Source of the DNA: Alistipes sp.
GTDB lineage: Bacteria > Bacteroidota > Bacteroidia > Bacteroidales > Rikenellaceae
Assembly (NCBI GenBank): GCA_017517705.1
Contig: JAFWYM010000007.1
Coordinates: 1-32,970, forward strand
DNA: 32,970 bases
Direction of reading: 5' to 3'
Shown here piece after piece: positions 26,601-32,970 of this stretch (position 1 is the stretch's first letter; every line of letters starts with the position of its first letter). The notes under the pieces were generated by a model. That model did not search any database and was not told where the DNA came from. It worked only from the letters and a program-made list of their open reading frames with translations. The position numbers were made by a program, and so were the translations under genes.

Positions 26601-26643
26601 GAGTTATCGAGTAGCGTGAAATATTAGACATACCAATGCTCAT
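23608..26643 (-). CDS. RND-family efflux transporter permease (HAE1-like)
   Basis: The 1011-residue inner-membrane pump has the RND layout: a first helix, a large periplasmic loop, helices 2-7, a second loop and helices 8-12. Proton relay positions are seen: GMLVDNAIVVTDG in helix 4, and GLVGMNVKNAVILI in helix 10 with the relay Lys. AcrB has two adjacent Asp in helix 4. Here the second is Asn, as in many RND members. Substrates may include drugs, detergents or bile salts, but this is inferred. An in-frame Met at residue 5 is an alternative start. It starts 4 nt after the adaptor stop and is the second gene of a three-gene efflux operon. Confidence 0.93.
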   Translation of the reverse strand: MSIGMSNISRYSITHPTVIRFMLWVMLLGGIYAFHAMGKREDSTFVIKSAVVECRYPGALPEEVEHLVVEPLEREIRTLSSVYKISSEAHFGYARIIVELSPKTSPRRIPQAWDELRRKISNVEPRLPEGVTSVGVYDGFGDVYGLYYALTSDGGYSWDELRSYALDIETSLYTIAGVEKVMLSGEQSPEVSIYLSPATLAAFELRPEDIGRALKDQNMVAAIGERRAGELVIELVEGATYSSIEDIENQLLSAADGKQYRLGDVARVVRGYREPAALIVRVDGRDAIGVAVASNPEMDVVAVGDEVQRCLDELSQSLPAGLEIVTLYPENEIAREANNTFLVNLLESVAIVIILVMLLMGWRAGMVVGSSLVFSIGATLLIMLYVGEGLNRTSLAGFIIAMGMLVDNAIVVTDGATTYMRQGLLSSDALVTAATKPRMALLAATLIAIVSFLPLQLAPSSVAEIIRPLFAVVAISLIMSWVLALTQVPLMGVGLLRVRAEVVVRPRSQWFAALLGRLMRHRWATVGVVVVIFGLSLWAIGRMPQNFFPQLSKPYFRADVILPEGYDIDATERRLEEMTAWLKQHRDVKRVSTTAGGTPPRYYLASGSYSSRPNYGNILVELHSADAAAAVEEAFDRWVVANIPDVWLRSSLFRLSPVPDATIEIGFVGADADTLSRLTAEAIAIMRDDGRARNIRNSWGNRVALWQPRYSQIKAQRLGVGRNSMVTSLEIATSGLRVATYREADLQMPILLRSEPSPDGSLSSLTTMPVFSASGNSFSIAQAAAGFSFGFAPSVVKRINAERVMKAQCDPERGVNAIELLASLRNAVQKRVDIPEGYDMRIYGEAESREESNTALFGQLPVTMIVIFIILLILFGNYRDPIAVMLMLPLIFVDVVAGLGITGKMFDFFSLLGLLGLVGMNVKNAVILISRIRELRDDGYAPAYAVIEAARDRFIPVVAASGTTVLGMLPLLFDSMFGSMAATIMGGLVVATLLVLVVLPIVYSLLYRIRL

Positions 26644-26647
26644 TTAG

Positions 26648-27676
26648 TTATTCTACAACACGTACACTCTCGCCATCGCTGAGGTGGTATACCCCCGCAA
26701 CTACAACCCTCTCGCCGGCATCGACACCATCGAGCACAACAACATCACCACCACCCGTAGGCCTGCCAAGTGACACACTGCGACGCTCAACACGATTATC
26801 CCCATCGATAATCCACACATAATCCTTATCGCCCAGAGGTGCATATATCGCTGCGAGCGGGAGCGTCACAGCGTGGCGGTCGCTCTCGGGCGTGATGACC
26901 GTAGCAATACACGTCATACCCGGAGATATAGGGTAGAGATTGTTATCCACATCCGTAAGACGCAACGACACAGGAAAGCCAAGAGCGTCCGATGAAGTGC
27001 GGGCGAAGCTCTTGATAACGGCCGTAAACTGCGTGTCGGGATAGGCATCGAAGCACACCTTGAAGTGCGTGGTAGGCTCCGAGAGCAGGGCGACAAGGCT
27101 TTCGGGTGCGGTGAAACCCACGGTAGTGCTTATAGGAGCAACAATACGCACGACGGTCTCGCCCGAGGCAACACGCTGAAACGCATCGACATACGTACGC
27201 TCCACGATACCATCGAAGGGTGCGACAATACGTGTATCGTCCAACAAGTCGAGGGCATTTTGATATGCCGAGAGTCGCTGTGTGGCGGCACTACGCAACG
27301 ACTCCACCTCCTGCTCCGAGATGGCATCGTGCTCCAAGAGTCGCTCAGCACGCTCCAAGCGCGACTGCGCCTCGATATATGCTGCATGTGCGGCCGAGAC
27401 CTGCAGCTCCACATCGCGCTTGTCGAGCTCCGCCAAAAGTGTGCCCCGCTTGACGAGCATACCCTTAGCAACGGGTATATCGACCACACGTCCAGAAATT
27501 TTGAATGCCAAGTTAACGGCATCGTCGGCAGTAGATAGTGCAGCGAAATCGCGACTAACATACTCCGTGGAGGTGGCAACAACAGCCTTTACTGGTTGTG
27601 GAGCATGCTCCTTGTGCTGTGGAACACGACCACACGATAGCATGGCGATAAGTAAGAGTGATGTATATCTGCGCAT
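26648..27676 (-). CDS. HlyD/AcrA-type membrane-fusion lipoprotein of the efflux pump
   Basis: The 342-residue protein has a lipoprotein signal: MRRYTSLLLIAMLSCG, with a lipobox ending in Cys15. It is anchored in the membrane and links the RND pump to TolC across the periplasm. The lipoyl half-motifs are FKISGRVVDIPVAKGMLVKRG (about 57-77, first half) and IVAPFDGIVERTYVDAFQRV (about 150-169, second half), separated by a helical hairpin with EAQSRLERAERL. A beta-barrel region follows (PISPGMTCIATV). Its ATG lies just 10 nt after a terminator-like palindrome, so no room exists for an ordinary promoter. Confidence 0.92.
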   Translation of the reverse strand: MRRYTSLLLIAMLSCGRVPQHKEHAPQPVKAVVATSTEYVSRDFAALSTADDAVNLAFKISGRVVDIPVAKGMLVKRGTLLAELDKRDVELQVSAAHAAYIEAQSRLERAERLLEHDAISEQEVESLRSAATQRLSAYQNALDLLDDTRIVAPFDGIVERTYVDAFQRVASGETVVRIVAPISTTVGFTAPESLVALLSEPTTHFKVCFDAYPDTQFTAVIKSFARTSSDALGFPVSLRLTDVDNNLYPISPGMTCIATVITPESDRHAVTLPLAAIYAPLGDKDYVWIIDGDNRVERRSVSLGRPTGGGDVVVLDGVDAGERVVVAGVYHLSDGESVRVVE

Positions 27677-27714
27677 AAAAACAAAAATTGACCGTTCCCT
27701 CGGGAATGGTCAAT
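27677..27714 (-). terminator. Palindromic hairpin and T-run between the DoxX-like gene and the efflux operon
   Basis: ATTGACCGTTCC (27687-27698) pairs with GGAATGGTCAAT (27703-27714) with one G-U wobble and a four-base loop. Read on the minus strand, the stem is followed by a T-rich tract (TTTTTGTTTTT, 27686-27676 approximately). It fits intrinsic termination of the sufB-doxX unit. It ends next to the adaptor ATG at 27676. Confidence 0.85.
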
Positions 27715-27740
27715 TATCTTGCCAAGTGCGCATTGTACCT

Positions 27741-28790
27741 TTATAAGGCATCTTTATACTCCACAACGCCATCGTTTACAATCATAACGCCAACCTTCGC
27801 ACGGTTGATGGAGCGCAGAAGTTGAGCATCGGCATAATACATATCAGTATCGGGAAATAGAGAATTATCGACATCAGCAACAGCCGTAAGTACAACAATG
27901 GCACTCGCAGGATAGAGACTATATACGTGTTTGATAGCATCGATGCTATCGGCAGCATCGAGGTCGGCTGCATCGTATATCGTAATCCATGCCACACGCC
28001 CCGCACGAGCAAGAAGCGCACAAGCGACATCGTCGCCCGAGGCGTCGTAGACTCTAAAATCGGAGTAGCGAGCAGCGCTACTATTGGCATGCACCATGCG
28101 CGCATCGAGATACTCTAAGTCGTCACGTAGCCAACATTCTGTAGCATCCGACGAGAACTCCTCGATCTCGCCCGTTGTGATATTCTTAAAGCTTAAAATA
28201 GTATATGAGCTCTCCGCAATACGCTCCGCAGCCACAGCATCACGCAGATCGGTGCCCACCTTGTAGGGCATGAGATCGACAAGAGGCTGATTACTTATGG
28301 CGTAGAGGTTTATGCCAAGTGATGAGGCAACGGCAAGGATAGATATTACCACATCACGGCGCGAAGGGCGACAAACATTCGCCTTGTGCCACACGATAAA
28401 GGCTATAGGCAGCAACACCACATTCTTGAGGAACGTACCCCACGGCGTGAGGCTCACAACCTCGCCAAAGCATCCACACTCGCCAATAGGGAGTATCGTA
28501 GCACTAAGGAGTGTGACAATAGTGAAGATAGACACCAGGATAAACGACAAGAGCGCTATAATACGGTGCGCAACAGCGGCAACGAGCATAACACCCAACG
28601 TAAACTCCACAACCGAGAGCACCACAGCAATGGCTACGGATAGTGGCATAAGTGCCTCAAGCGAGTATGTGGCGAGATAGCTTTCAACAAAGACCGAGGT
28701 GCCGACAGGGTCGATAAACTTGGTGGCTGCCGAGAAGATGAATACAGCACCCAGAAGCCATCTAAGAGCGTGAATTACATATCGTTGCAT
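27741..28790 (-). CDS. DoxX/MauE-like membrane protein with C-terminal soluble domain
   Basis: The 349-residue protein has an N-terminal membrane half with about four helices (6-28, 45-73, 80-104 and 118-135) and the motif ECGCFGE (about 105-111). This Cys pair is shared with MauE/DoxX-type and vitamin K epoxide reductase-like redox proteins. The C-terminal 180 residues are soluble and end in a segment resembling a thioredoxin-like fold (AWITIYDAADLDAADSI), but there is no CXXC there. Similar two-part proteins are annotated across Bacteroides as BT_3928 family. Function is unknown. A role in membrane redox is inferred. It is the last gene of the suf-tmk unit. Confidence 0.78.
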   Translation of the reverse strand: MQRYVIHALRWLLGAVFIFSAATKFIDPVGTSVFVESYLATYSLEALMPLSVAIAVVLSVVEFTLGVMLVAAVAHRIIALLSFILVSIFTIVTLLSATILPIGECGCFGEVVSLTPWGTFLKNVVLLPIAFIVWHKANVCRPSRRDVVISILAVASSLGINLYAISNQPLVDLMPYKVGTDLRDAVAAERIAESSYTILSFKNITTGEIEEFSSDATECWLRDDLEYLDARMVHANSSAARYSDFRVYDASGDDVACALLARAGRVAWITIYDAADLDAADSIDAIKHVYSLYPASAIVVLTAVADVDNSLFPDTDMYYADAQLLRSINRAKVGVMIVNDGVVEYKDAL

Positions 28791-28797
28791 ACGACAT

Positions 28798-29481
28798 CTA
28801 TCGCTTTACGAGGGGCTCTACGAAGTTCATTATACGGCGATAAATATCCTCGGGCGATGCCATAGCCCCCTCATCCGTTGAGCAGTCGACAACCTTCAAG
28901 TCGTCGTATACATCTGCCGCCTCGAGATATACCTCACGCACGCGACGCTGCAAGTCGAGCGACGCCTCGTGTATATCCTTACCACCCTGGAGGTAGTTGC
29001 GATCGTCGCCCTCGCGCGTCTCCGTGAGCTTACGCTCTGTGAAAGCAAAGGGGACATCCAGGAAGAGCGAGAGATCGGGGCGGGGAATATCGAACTCCTC
29101 ATACTCAGTATGCAAAATCCACTCGCGCAACATCTTACGCGCTTCACCGTCAGCAATCTTTGCGCACTGGTAACCTATATTCGAGTATACGTAGCGGTCG
29201 ACAATAACAACCTTACCTTCAGCCTGCCAAGAGCGTATCTGTGCTGCAGCATCAGCCCTATCACCGGCATACAGCAGCGCCACAAGATAGGGATTGACAC
29301 CCTCAACCGTGCCGAGATCACCGCGCAAGAAACGAGCGATAAGATCGCCATATACAGGAGCGTCGAAACGCGGAAAGTGAAGATACTCCGACTCCACGCC
29401 CATCGTATCAAACATAGCCCTAAGCTTGGCTATCTGTGTCGACTTACCGGCTCCATCGAGCCCTTCCAATACTATAAACAT
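28798..29481 (-). CDS. tmk: Thymidylate kinase
   Basis: The 227-residue protein phosphorylates dTMP to dTDP in DNA precursor synthesis. It has the P-loop GLDGAGKST (residues 7-15), the DR(Y/H) motif VIVDRYVYSN (about 93-102) for substrate binding and a LID-like segment with TETREGDDRNY near 153-163. The length fits bacterial Tmk of the longer type. It starts 7 nt after sufS and is followed after 7 nt by the DoxX-like gene, so it is a non-iron-sulfur passenger in the suf unit. Confidence 0.96.
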   Translation of the reverse strand: MFIVLEGLDGAGKSTQIAKLRAMFDTMGVESEYLHFPRFDAPVYGDLIARFLRGDLGTVEGVNPYLVALLYAGDRADAAAQIRSWQAEGKVVIVDRYVYSNIGYQCAKIADGEARKMLREWILHTEYEEFDIPRPDLSLFLDVPFAFTERKLTETREGDDRNYLQGGKDIHEASLDLQRRVREVYLEAADVYDDLKVVDCSTDEGAMASPEDIYRRIMNFVEPLVKR

Positions 29482-29488
29482 AACGTCT

Positions 29489-30709
29489 CTATTTAAGCAT
29501 CATTACGGCACGCTCAATGCCACGCGCCAAAGTCTCAACCTCAGCCTCGGTATTATACATACCGATTGAGGCACGACACATACCCGTAATGCCAAAGTGA
29601 GTCATAACAGGCTCGGCACAGTGGTGTCCCGTACGTATTGCCACACCCAGCTTATCCAAAATCATACCCACATCGTAGGGGTGAGTACCATCAACCGTGA
29701 ACGACACTATAGGGCACTTATCGTCCGCCGTACCATAGATACGCAAGCCCTCGATAGCACCAAGGCGCTCGGTCATAAGGCGTAAAAGACGCTGCTCGTG
29801 CTCCTCAATAGCCTCAACGCCGATGCTCTCGACATAAGCAATAGCCTCGGCAAGTGCCACAGCACCAATGAAGTTCGACGTGCCAGCCTCAAATTTCAGT
29901 GGTAGTGGTGCGTAGGTTGTCTTTGCGAACGTAACCTTAACGACCATATCTCCACCACCCATAAATGGGGGCATAGCCTCAAGCAGCTCCCTACGGCCAT
30001 ACAACACACCTATACCCGTAGGGCCATAGAGCTTATGTCCCGAGAAGGCATAGAAGTCGTAACCACGCTCGGCCACCCTACCACCACCATGAACAATACC
30101 CTGACAGCCATCGACCATAACAACGGCACCAACACTATGTGCCTTAGCAATGATAGGTTCAAGATTGGGGCACGTACCCAGCGTATTCGAGGCCTCCGTG
30201 ACAGCGACAAGGCGTGTGCGCTCGTCGATGAGCCCATCCAAGAGCTCCACCCTAAGCACACCTCTATCGTCGAAGGGTAACACCCTTAATTCTGCACCCT
30301 TACGCTCGGCAGCCATCTGCCACGGAACGATATTCGAGTGGTGCTCCATCTCGCTAACGACGATATTATCGCCCGCCCTCAAGAAACGCTCACTCCACGC
30401 ATACGCCACGAGGTTGATAGATGCCGTAGCTCCCGAGGTAAAGACCACCTCCTCACGTGCGCTGGCACCAATAAAGTTGCGCACACGCTCCCTCGCCGCC
30501 TCGTACAACTCCGTCATCTTGCCCGAGAGGTGATGGACGCCACGATGTATGTTGGCGTTATATAGGCGCATAAGTTCGTCCTGGCGCTCGATGACAGCCA
30601 TAGGCTTCTGCGCCGTAGCTCCCGAGTCGAAGTACACCAATGGACGGTTGTTTACCGTGCGCTGCAGTATAGGGAAATCCTTACGTATCTGCTCAATCTC
30701 GAAGGCCAT
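29489..30709 (-). CDS. sufS: Cysteine desulfurase, SufS type
   Basis: The 406-residue protein is a PLP-dependent type II desulfurase that takes sulfur from cysteine and supplies it to SufB via a carrier. The PLP lysine is in SGHKLYGPTG (about residue 228), and the active Cys is in RTGHHCAEPVM (about 367). Substrate-binding blocks EMEHHSNIVPWQ (near 125) and VMVDGCQGIVHGG (near 204) are also seen. SufE or SufU is not next to it in the window. The start is 2 nt from the sufD stop, so it is likely co-translated. Order sufB-C-D-S is the usual Suf gene order. Confidence 0.96.
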   Translation of the reverse strand: MAFEIEQIRKDFPILQRTVNNRPLVYFDSGATAQKPMAVIERQDELMRLYNANIHRGVHHLSGKMTELYEAARERVRNFIGASAREEVVFTSGATASINLVAYAWSERFLRAGDNIVVSEMEHHSNIVPWQMAAERKGAELRVLPFDDRGVLRVELLDGLIDERTRLVAVTEASNTLGTCPNLEPIIAKAHSVGAVVMVDGCQGIVHGGGRVAERGYDFYAFSGHKLYGPTGIGVLYGRRELLEAMPPFMGGGDMVVKVTFAKTTYAPLPLKFEAGTSNFIGAVALAEAIAYVESIGVEAIEEHEQRLLRLMTERLGAIEGLRIYGTADDKCPIVSFTVDGTHPYDVGMILDKLGVAIRTGHHCAEPVMTHFGITGMCRASIGMYNTEAEVETLARGIERAVMMLK

Positions 30710-30711
30710 AA

Positions 30712-31518
30712 CTACAAACGGTTAAGTTTCTCGGCAACAAGCTCCGAGAGGAGCTCCTCAACATCCTCAACAACACTGTGAAGGATAACATCGCCAACAA
30801 AGCCCTCGATCTGCAGGCGCTTGGCCATAGCTAAGTCTAAGCCTCGCTGACGCATATACAAGAGAGCGTCGCCATCCATCTGACCCACCGTAGCACCGTG
30901 GCTACACTTGACATCGTCGGCATATATCTCCAACTGCGGAAGTGTCTCAATATGGGCATTGCCAATGGTGATATTACGGCTCGACTGCACAGAGTCGGTA
31001 CGCTGAGCCCCGGGAGCTACATATACCAATCCCGAGAAGCTGCCGTGAGCCTCACCCGACGCTACGCCCTTATACGACGTATGCGACGCGCACTCCTCAG
31101 CAAGGTGGTTGACATCCACCGTGACACTGGCCTTGTCATCCTCCGTAAGCACAAAGGCACCACCGAGCTCGAAGCGTGCACCACGCTCGACTAAGCTCGC
31201 TGCAATACGTGTATCCGCAACTGCAACTACAATCTCCGTAACAAGACACGATGCGCCCTCGGCAATGGCCACAGCAATCTGCGAGGCGCTATGCGACGCC
31301 ACAATATGCAGTAGGCGCAACTCCGCACCCGCCAGAACATCGATATTCATATCGTGGGCGCCATCGCCATCAACGACAACAAGCGTAGCACGCACATTGC
31401 GCTCAACAACAAGGTCGCAGTCGGAGCTTAGGCTAAGCCACCACACACCACCCACGATGTTACCATCTGCCGGGAGGGGCTGAGCGCCCAACTTAGTTAT
31501 AATCTTCTGAATCGCCAT
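30712..31518 (-). CDS. sufD: Fe-S assembly protein SufD, short form
   Basis: The 268-residue protein is recognised by the SufBD signature YADDVKCSHGATVGQMD (about 200-217), the His in which is conserved in SufD. It is the beta-helix partner in the SufBC2D scaffold. E. coli SufD has about 423 residues, so this version lacks roughly the N-terminal 150 residues and begins almost directly at the beta-helix core. SufC stops 3 nt upstream of its ATG, so there is no room for a longer protein or an obvious frameshift. The neighbouring gene order supports a functional subunit. Whether the short form is clade-typical is unknown. Confidence 0.9.
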   Translation of the reverse strand: MAIQKIITKLGAQPLPADGNIVGGVWWLSLSSDCDLVVERNVRATLVVVDGDGAHDMNIDVLAGAELRLLHIVASHSASQIAVAIAEGASCLVTEIVVAVADTRIAASLVERGARFELGGAFVLTEDDKASVTVDVNHLAEECASHTSYKGVASGEAHGSFSGLVYVAPGAQRTDSVQSSRNITIGNAHIETLPQLEIYADDVKCSHGATVGQMDGDALLYMRQRGLDLAMAKRLQIEGFVGDVILHSVVEDVEELLSELVAEKLNRL

Positions 31519-31521
31519 AGC

Positions 31522-32274
31522 CTACTCCTCGTATTCGTTGATAAGCCAATCATAGCCCTCCTTCTCGAGTTTCAGTGCAAGGCTCTTATCTCCTGTATAG
31601 ATGATGCGACCCTTATACAAGACGTGTACATAGTCGGGGACGATATAATCCAAGAGGCGCTGGTAGTGCGTGATAACGACCGTAGCATTCTCCGGAGTCT
31701 TAAGGCGTGTAACGCCCGTGGCTACGATACGCAACGCATCGATATCGAGGCCCGAGTCGGTCTCATCAAGGATAGCAAGCTTGGGATCGAGCATAGCCAT
31801 CTGAAATATCTCATTCTTCTTCTTCTCGCCACCCGAGAAGCCCTCATTCACAGCTCGCGACGTGAGCTTCGAATCCAGTTCGACAATGGCACTCTTCTCG
31901 CGCATCATCTTAAGATACTCCGCAGCCGTGAGAGGCTCCAGGCCTCTATACTTACGCTGCTCGTTAACGGCAATCTTCATGAAGTTAGCCATCGTAACAC
32001 CCGGAATCTCCACAGGATATTGGAAGCCCAGGAACAAGCCCTTCAGGGCACGCTCCTCGATAGGCAGCTTAAGAAGATCCTCACCCTCAAACTCTACCTT
32101 ACCCTCCGTGACGGTAAACTTCTCATTACCCGCCAGCACCGAAGCAAGCGTAGACTTACCCGAGCCATTGGGGCCCATGATAGCGTGCACCTCACCAGCC
32201 TTAACCTCGAGGTTTATACCTTTCAAAATCTCCTTATCACCAACCGAGGCGTGTAGATTTTCAACCTTTAACAT
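31522..32274 (-). CDS. sufC: Fe-S cluster assembly ATPase SufC
   Basis: The 250-residue protein is the ABC-type ATPase of the SufBC2D scaffold. Walker A is MGPNGSGKSTL (about 33-43), the signature is FSGGEKKKNEIFQM (about 145-158) and Walker B is LAILDETDSGLD (about 166-177). It is cytoplasmic and without membrane helices. It ends 3 nt before sufD. The 165-nt gap to sufB upstream is unusually long for a suf operon. Confidence 0.97.
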   Translation of the reverse strand: MLKVENLHASVGDKEILKGINLEVKAGEVHAIMGPNGSGKSTLASVLAGNEKFTVTEGKVEFEGEDLLKLPIEERALKGLFLGFQYPVEIPGVTMANFMKIAVNEQRKYRGLEPLTAAEYLKMMREKSAIVELDSKLTSRAVNEGFSGGEKKKNEIFQMAMLDPKLAILDETDSGLDIDALRIVATGVTRLKTPENATVVITHYQRLLDYIVPDYVHVLYKGRIIYTGDKSLALKLEKEGYDWLINEYEE

Positions 32275-32439
32275 ACTCTATATTTCGTTTTTACTCTATT
32301 CTTTAATATTCTAACATAAGAAGTTGTATAACAGAAGCTGACTTTAGGCTTACGAAGCTCGAATAAGGCGCAGTTTACTCGACGTAAACGAGCATCTTGG
32401 GAGCGAGCATTACTACAAAGCAACCCCATTAGACGACTT
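32275..32439. other. 165-nt non-coding spacer between sufB and sufC
   Basis: It has a GTTTAC/GTAAAC inverted repeat (32373-32378 and 32384-32389) and a CGAGCAT direct repeat (32389-32395 and 32404-32410). The sufC-proximal third is AT-rich and the rest is more GC-rich. On the plus strand the 32341-32430 stretch is open in one frame but has no family match. No promoter box of the TAnnTTTG type is clear. Confidence 0.5.
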
Positions 32440-32970
32440 CTATCCGACGCTACCCTCCAACGATAGGGACAATAGCTTCTGTGCCTCGACAGCAAACTCC
32501 ATAGGCAGCTTAGCCAAGACCTCACGTGCATAGCCGTTGACGATAAGCCCCACAGCATCCTCAGTCGTAAGACCACGCTGATTGCAGTAGAAGAGCTGCT
32601 CCTCCGATATTTTAGATGTCGTAGCCTCGTGCTCCAACACAGCCGAGGGGTTATGGCAGTCGATAACGGGGAAGGTATGCGCACCACACCTATCGCCAAT
32701 AAGCAACGAGTCGCACTGCGAGTAGTTACGCGCATTATCCGCCGCCTTAGCCACGCGCACCAAGCCTCGATAGGCATTCTGCGACAAGCCCGCCGAGATA
32801 CCCTTAGACACGATGCGTGAGCGTGTATTACGGCCTATGTGTATCATCTTCGTGCCGGTGTCGGCCTGTTGGTAGTTATTGGTCATAGCCACCGAGTAGA
32901 ACTCACCCGAAGAGTTATCGCCCTGCAATATGCAGCTCGGGTACTTCCACGTGATGGCCGAGCCCGTCTC
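32440..32970 (-). CDS. sufB: Fe-S cluster assembly protein SufB (partial, 5' end outside window)
   Basis: The C-terminal 176 residues of SufB are present. The frame is open at the window edge and ends at a TAG at 32440-32442. Family motifs are [18 protein letters not shown], the segment [19 protein letters not shown] with the Cys equivalent to E. coli Cys405, and [18 protein letters not shown] with the conserved Glu near cluster-building residues. SufB accepts sulfur and builds the nascent Fe-S cluster with SufC and SufD. It is the first suf gene visible. Its promoter lies outside. Confidence 0.97.
   Translation of the reverse strand, partial: ETGSAITWKYPSCILQGDNSSGEFYSVAMTNNYQQADTGTKMIHIGRNTRSRIVSKGISAGLSQNAYRGLVRVAKAADNARNYSQCDSLLIGDRCGAHTFPVIDCHNPSAVLEHEATTSKISEEQLFYCNQRGLTTEDAVGLIVNGYAREVLAKLPMEFAVEAQKLLSLSLEGSVG

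Noticed and set aside
1-32970. CRISPR arrays, prophage, insertion sequences, tRNA genes
   Set aside because: I saw no regularly spaced repeats, transposase or integrase genes, or tRNA cloverleaf candidates in any intergenic gap.

Overview
This window comes from a Bacteroidales-type bacterium. The evidence is the promoter style (TAnnTTTG -7 boxes, some with a TTTG -33 box about 19-20 nt upstream), starts without Shine-Dalgarno sequences, and Bacteroidetes-specific families (DUF4293, DUF4199, a ~1000-residue TPR lipoprotein-like/secreted protein beside a plugless outer-membrane barrel, and a DoxX/MauE-like membrane protein with a C-terminal soluble domain). A relative of Rikenellaceae or another gut Bacteroidales family is plausible, but the genus cannot be fixed from the sequence. 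Nearly all of the window is dense chromosomal core-gene content. I see no prophage, insertion sequence, CRISPR array or tRNA.

Layout, left to right: (1) 1-603, minus: the N-terminal two thirds of a Ser/Thr protein kinase catalytic domain, cut by the window edge and divergent from panC-panD (783-1987, plus), the pantothenate branch. (2) 2040-8024, minus: a five-gene unit read cvfB-like, methyltransferase, omega-amidase-like nitrilase, TauE/SafE permease, uvrA. It converges on panD across a 21-bp perfect hairpin. (3) 8114-9937, plus: uvrC, divergent from the uvrA unit, so both UvrABC excision genes flank one intergenic region. A 273-nt gap follows, then an ECF-like sigma factor (10211-10795) and a 46-residue small ORF, ending in a shared hairpin. 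(4) 11057-16321, minus: a tight seven-gene unit read mltG, DUF4199, family 2 glycosyltransferase, DUF4293, thioesterase, UbiA prenyltransferase, EamA transporter. (5) 16371-16476, plus: a small SRP RNA gene (ffs), found by eye from its conserved domain IV loop, with its own full promoter and terminator. (6) 16508-21828, minus: TPR protein, outer-membrane barrel, Yip1-like membrane protein. (7) 21938-22345, plus: an OsmC-family protein. (8) 22352-27676, minus: a complete tripartite efflux operon (lipoprotein adaptor, RND pump, TolC). (9) 27741-32970, minus: sufB (partial), sufC, a short sufD, sufS, tmk and a DoxX/MauE-like gene, ending in a hairpin directly in front of the efflux operon.

The genes fall into envelope biogenesis and export (mltG, glycosyltransferase, barrel/TPR, RND efflux, SRP RNA), DNA repair (uvrA, uvrC), cofactor supply (panC/D, suf, a UbiA enzyme) and regulation (kinase, sigma factor, CvfB). 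No clearly novel defence or metabolic island is present. The most notable points are the nested divergent promoters of ffs and mltG, the uncharacterised TPR/barrel/Yip1 module, the palindromic terminator fused to the start of the efflux operon, an unusually short SufD, a predicted leaderless uvrC transcript, and structured non-coding DNA around the sigma factor and between sufB and sufC.
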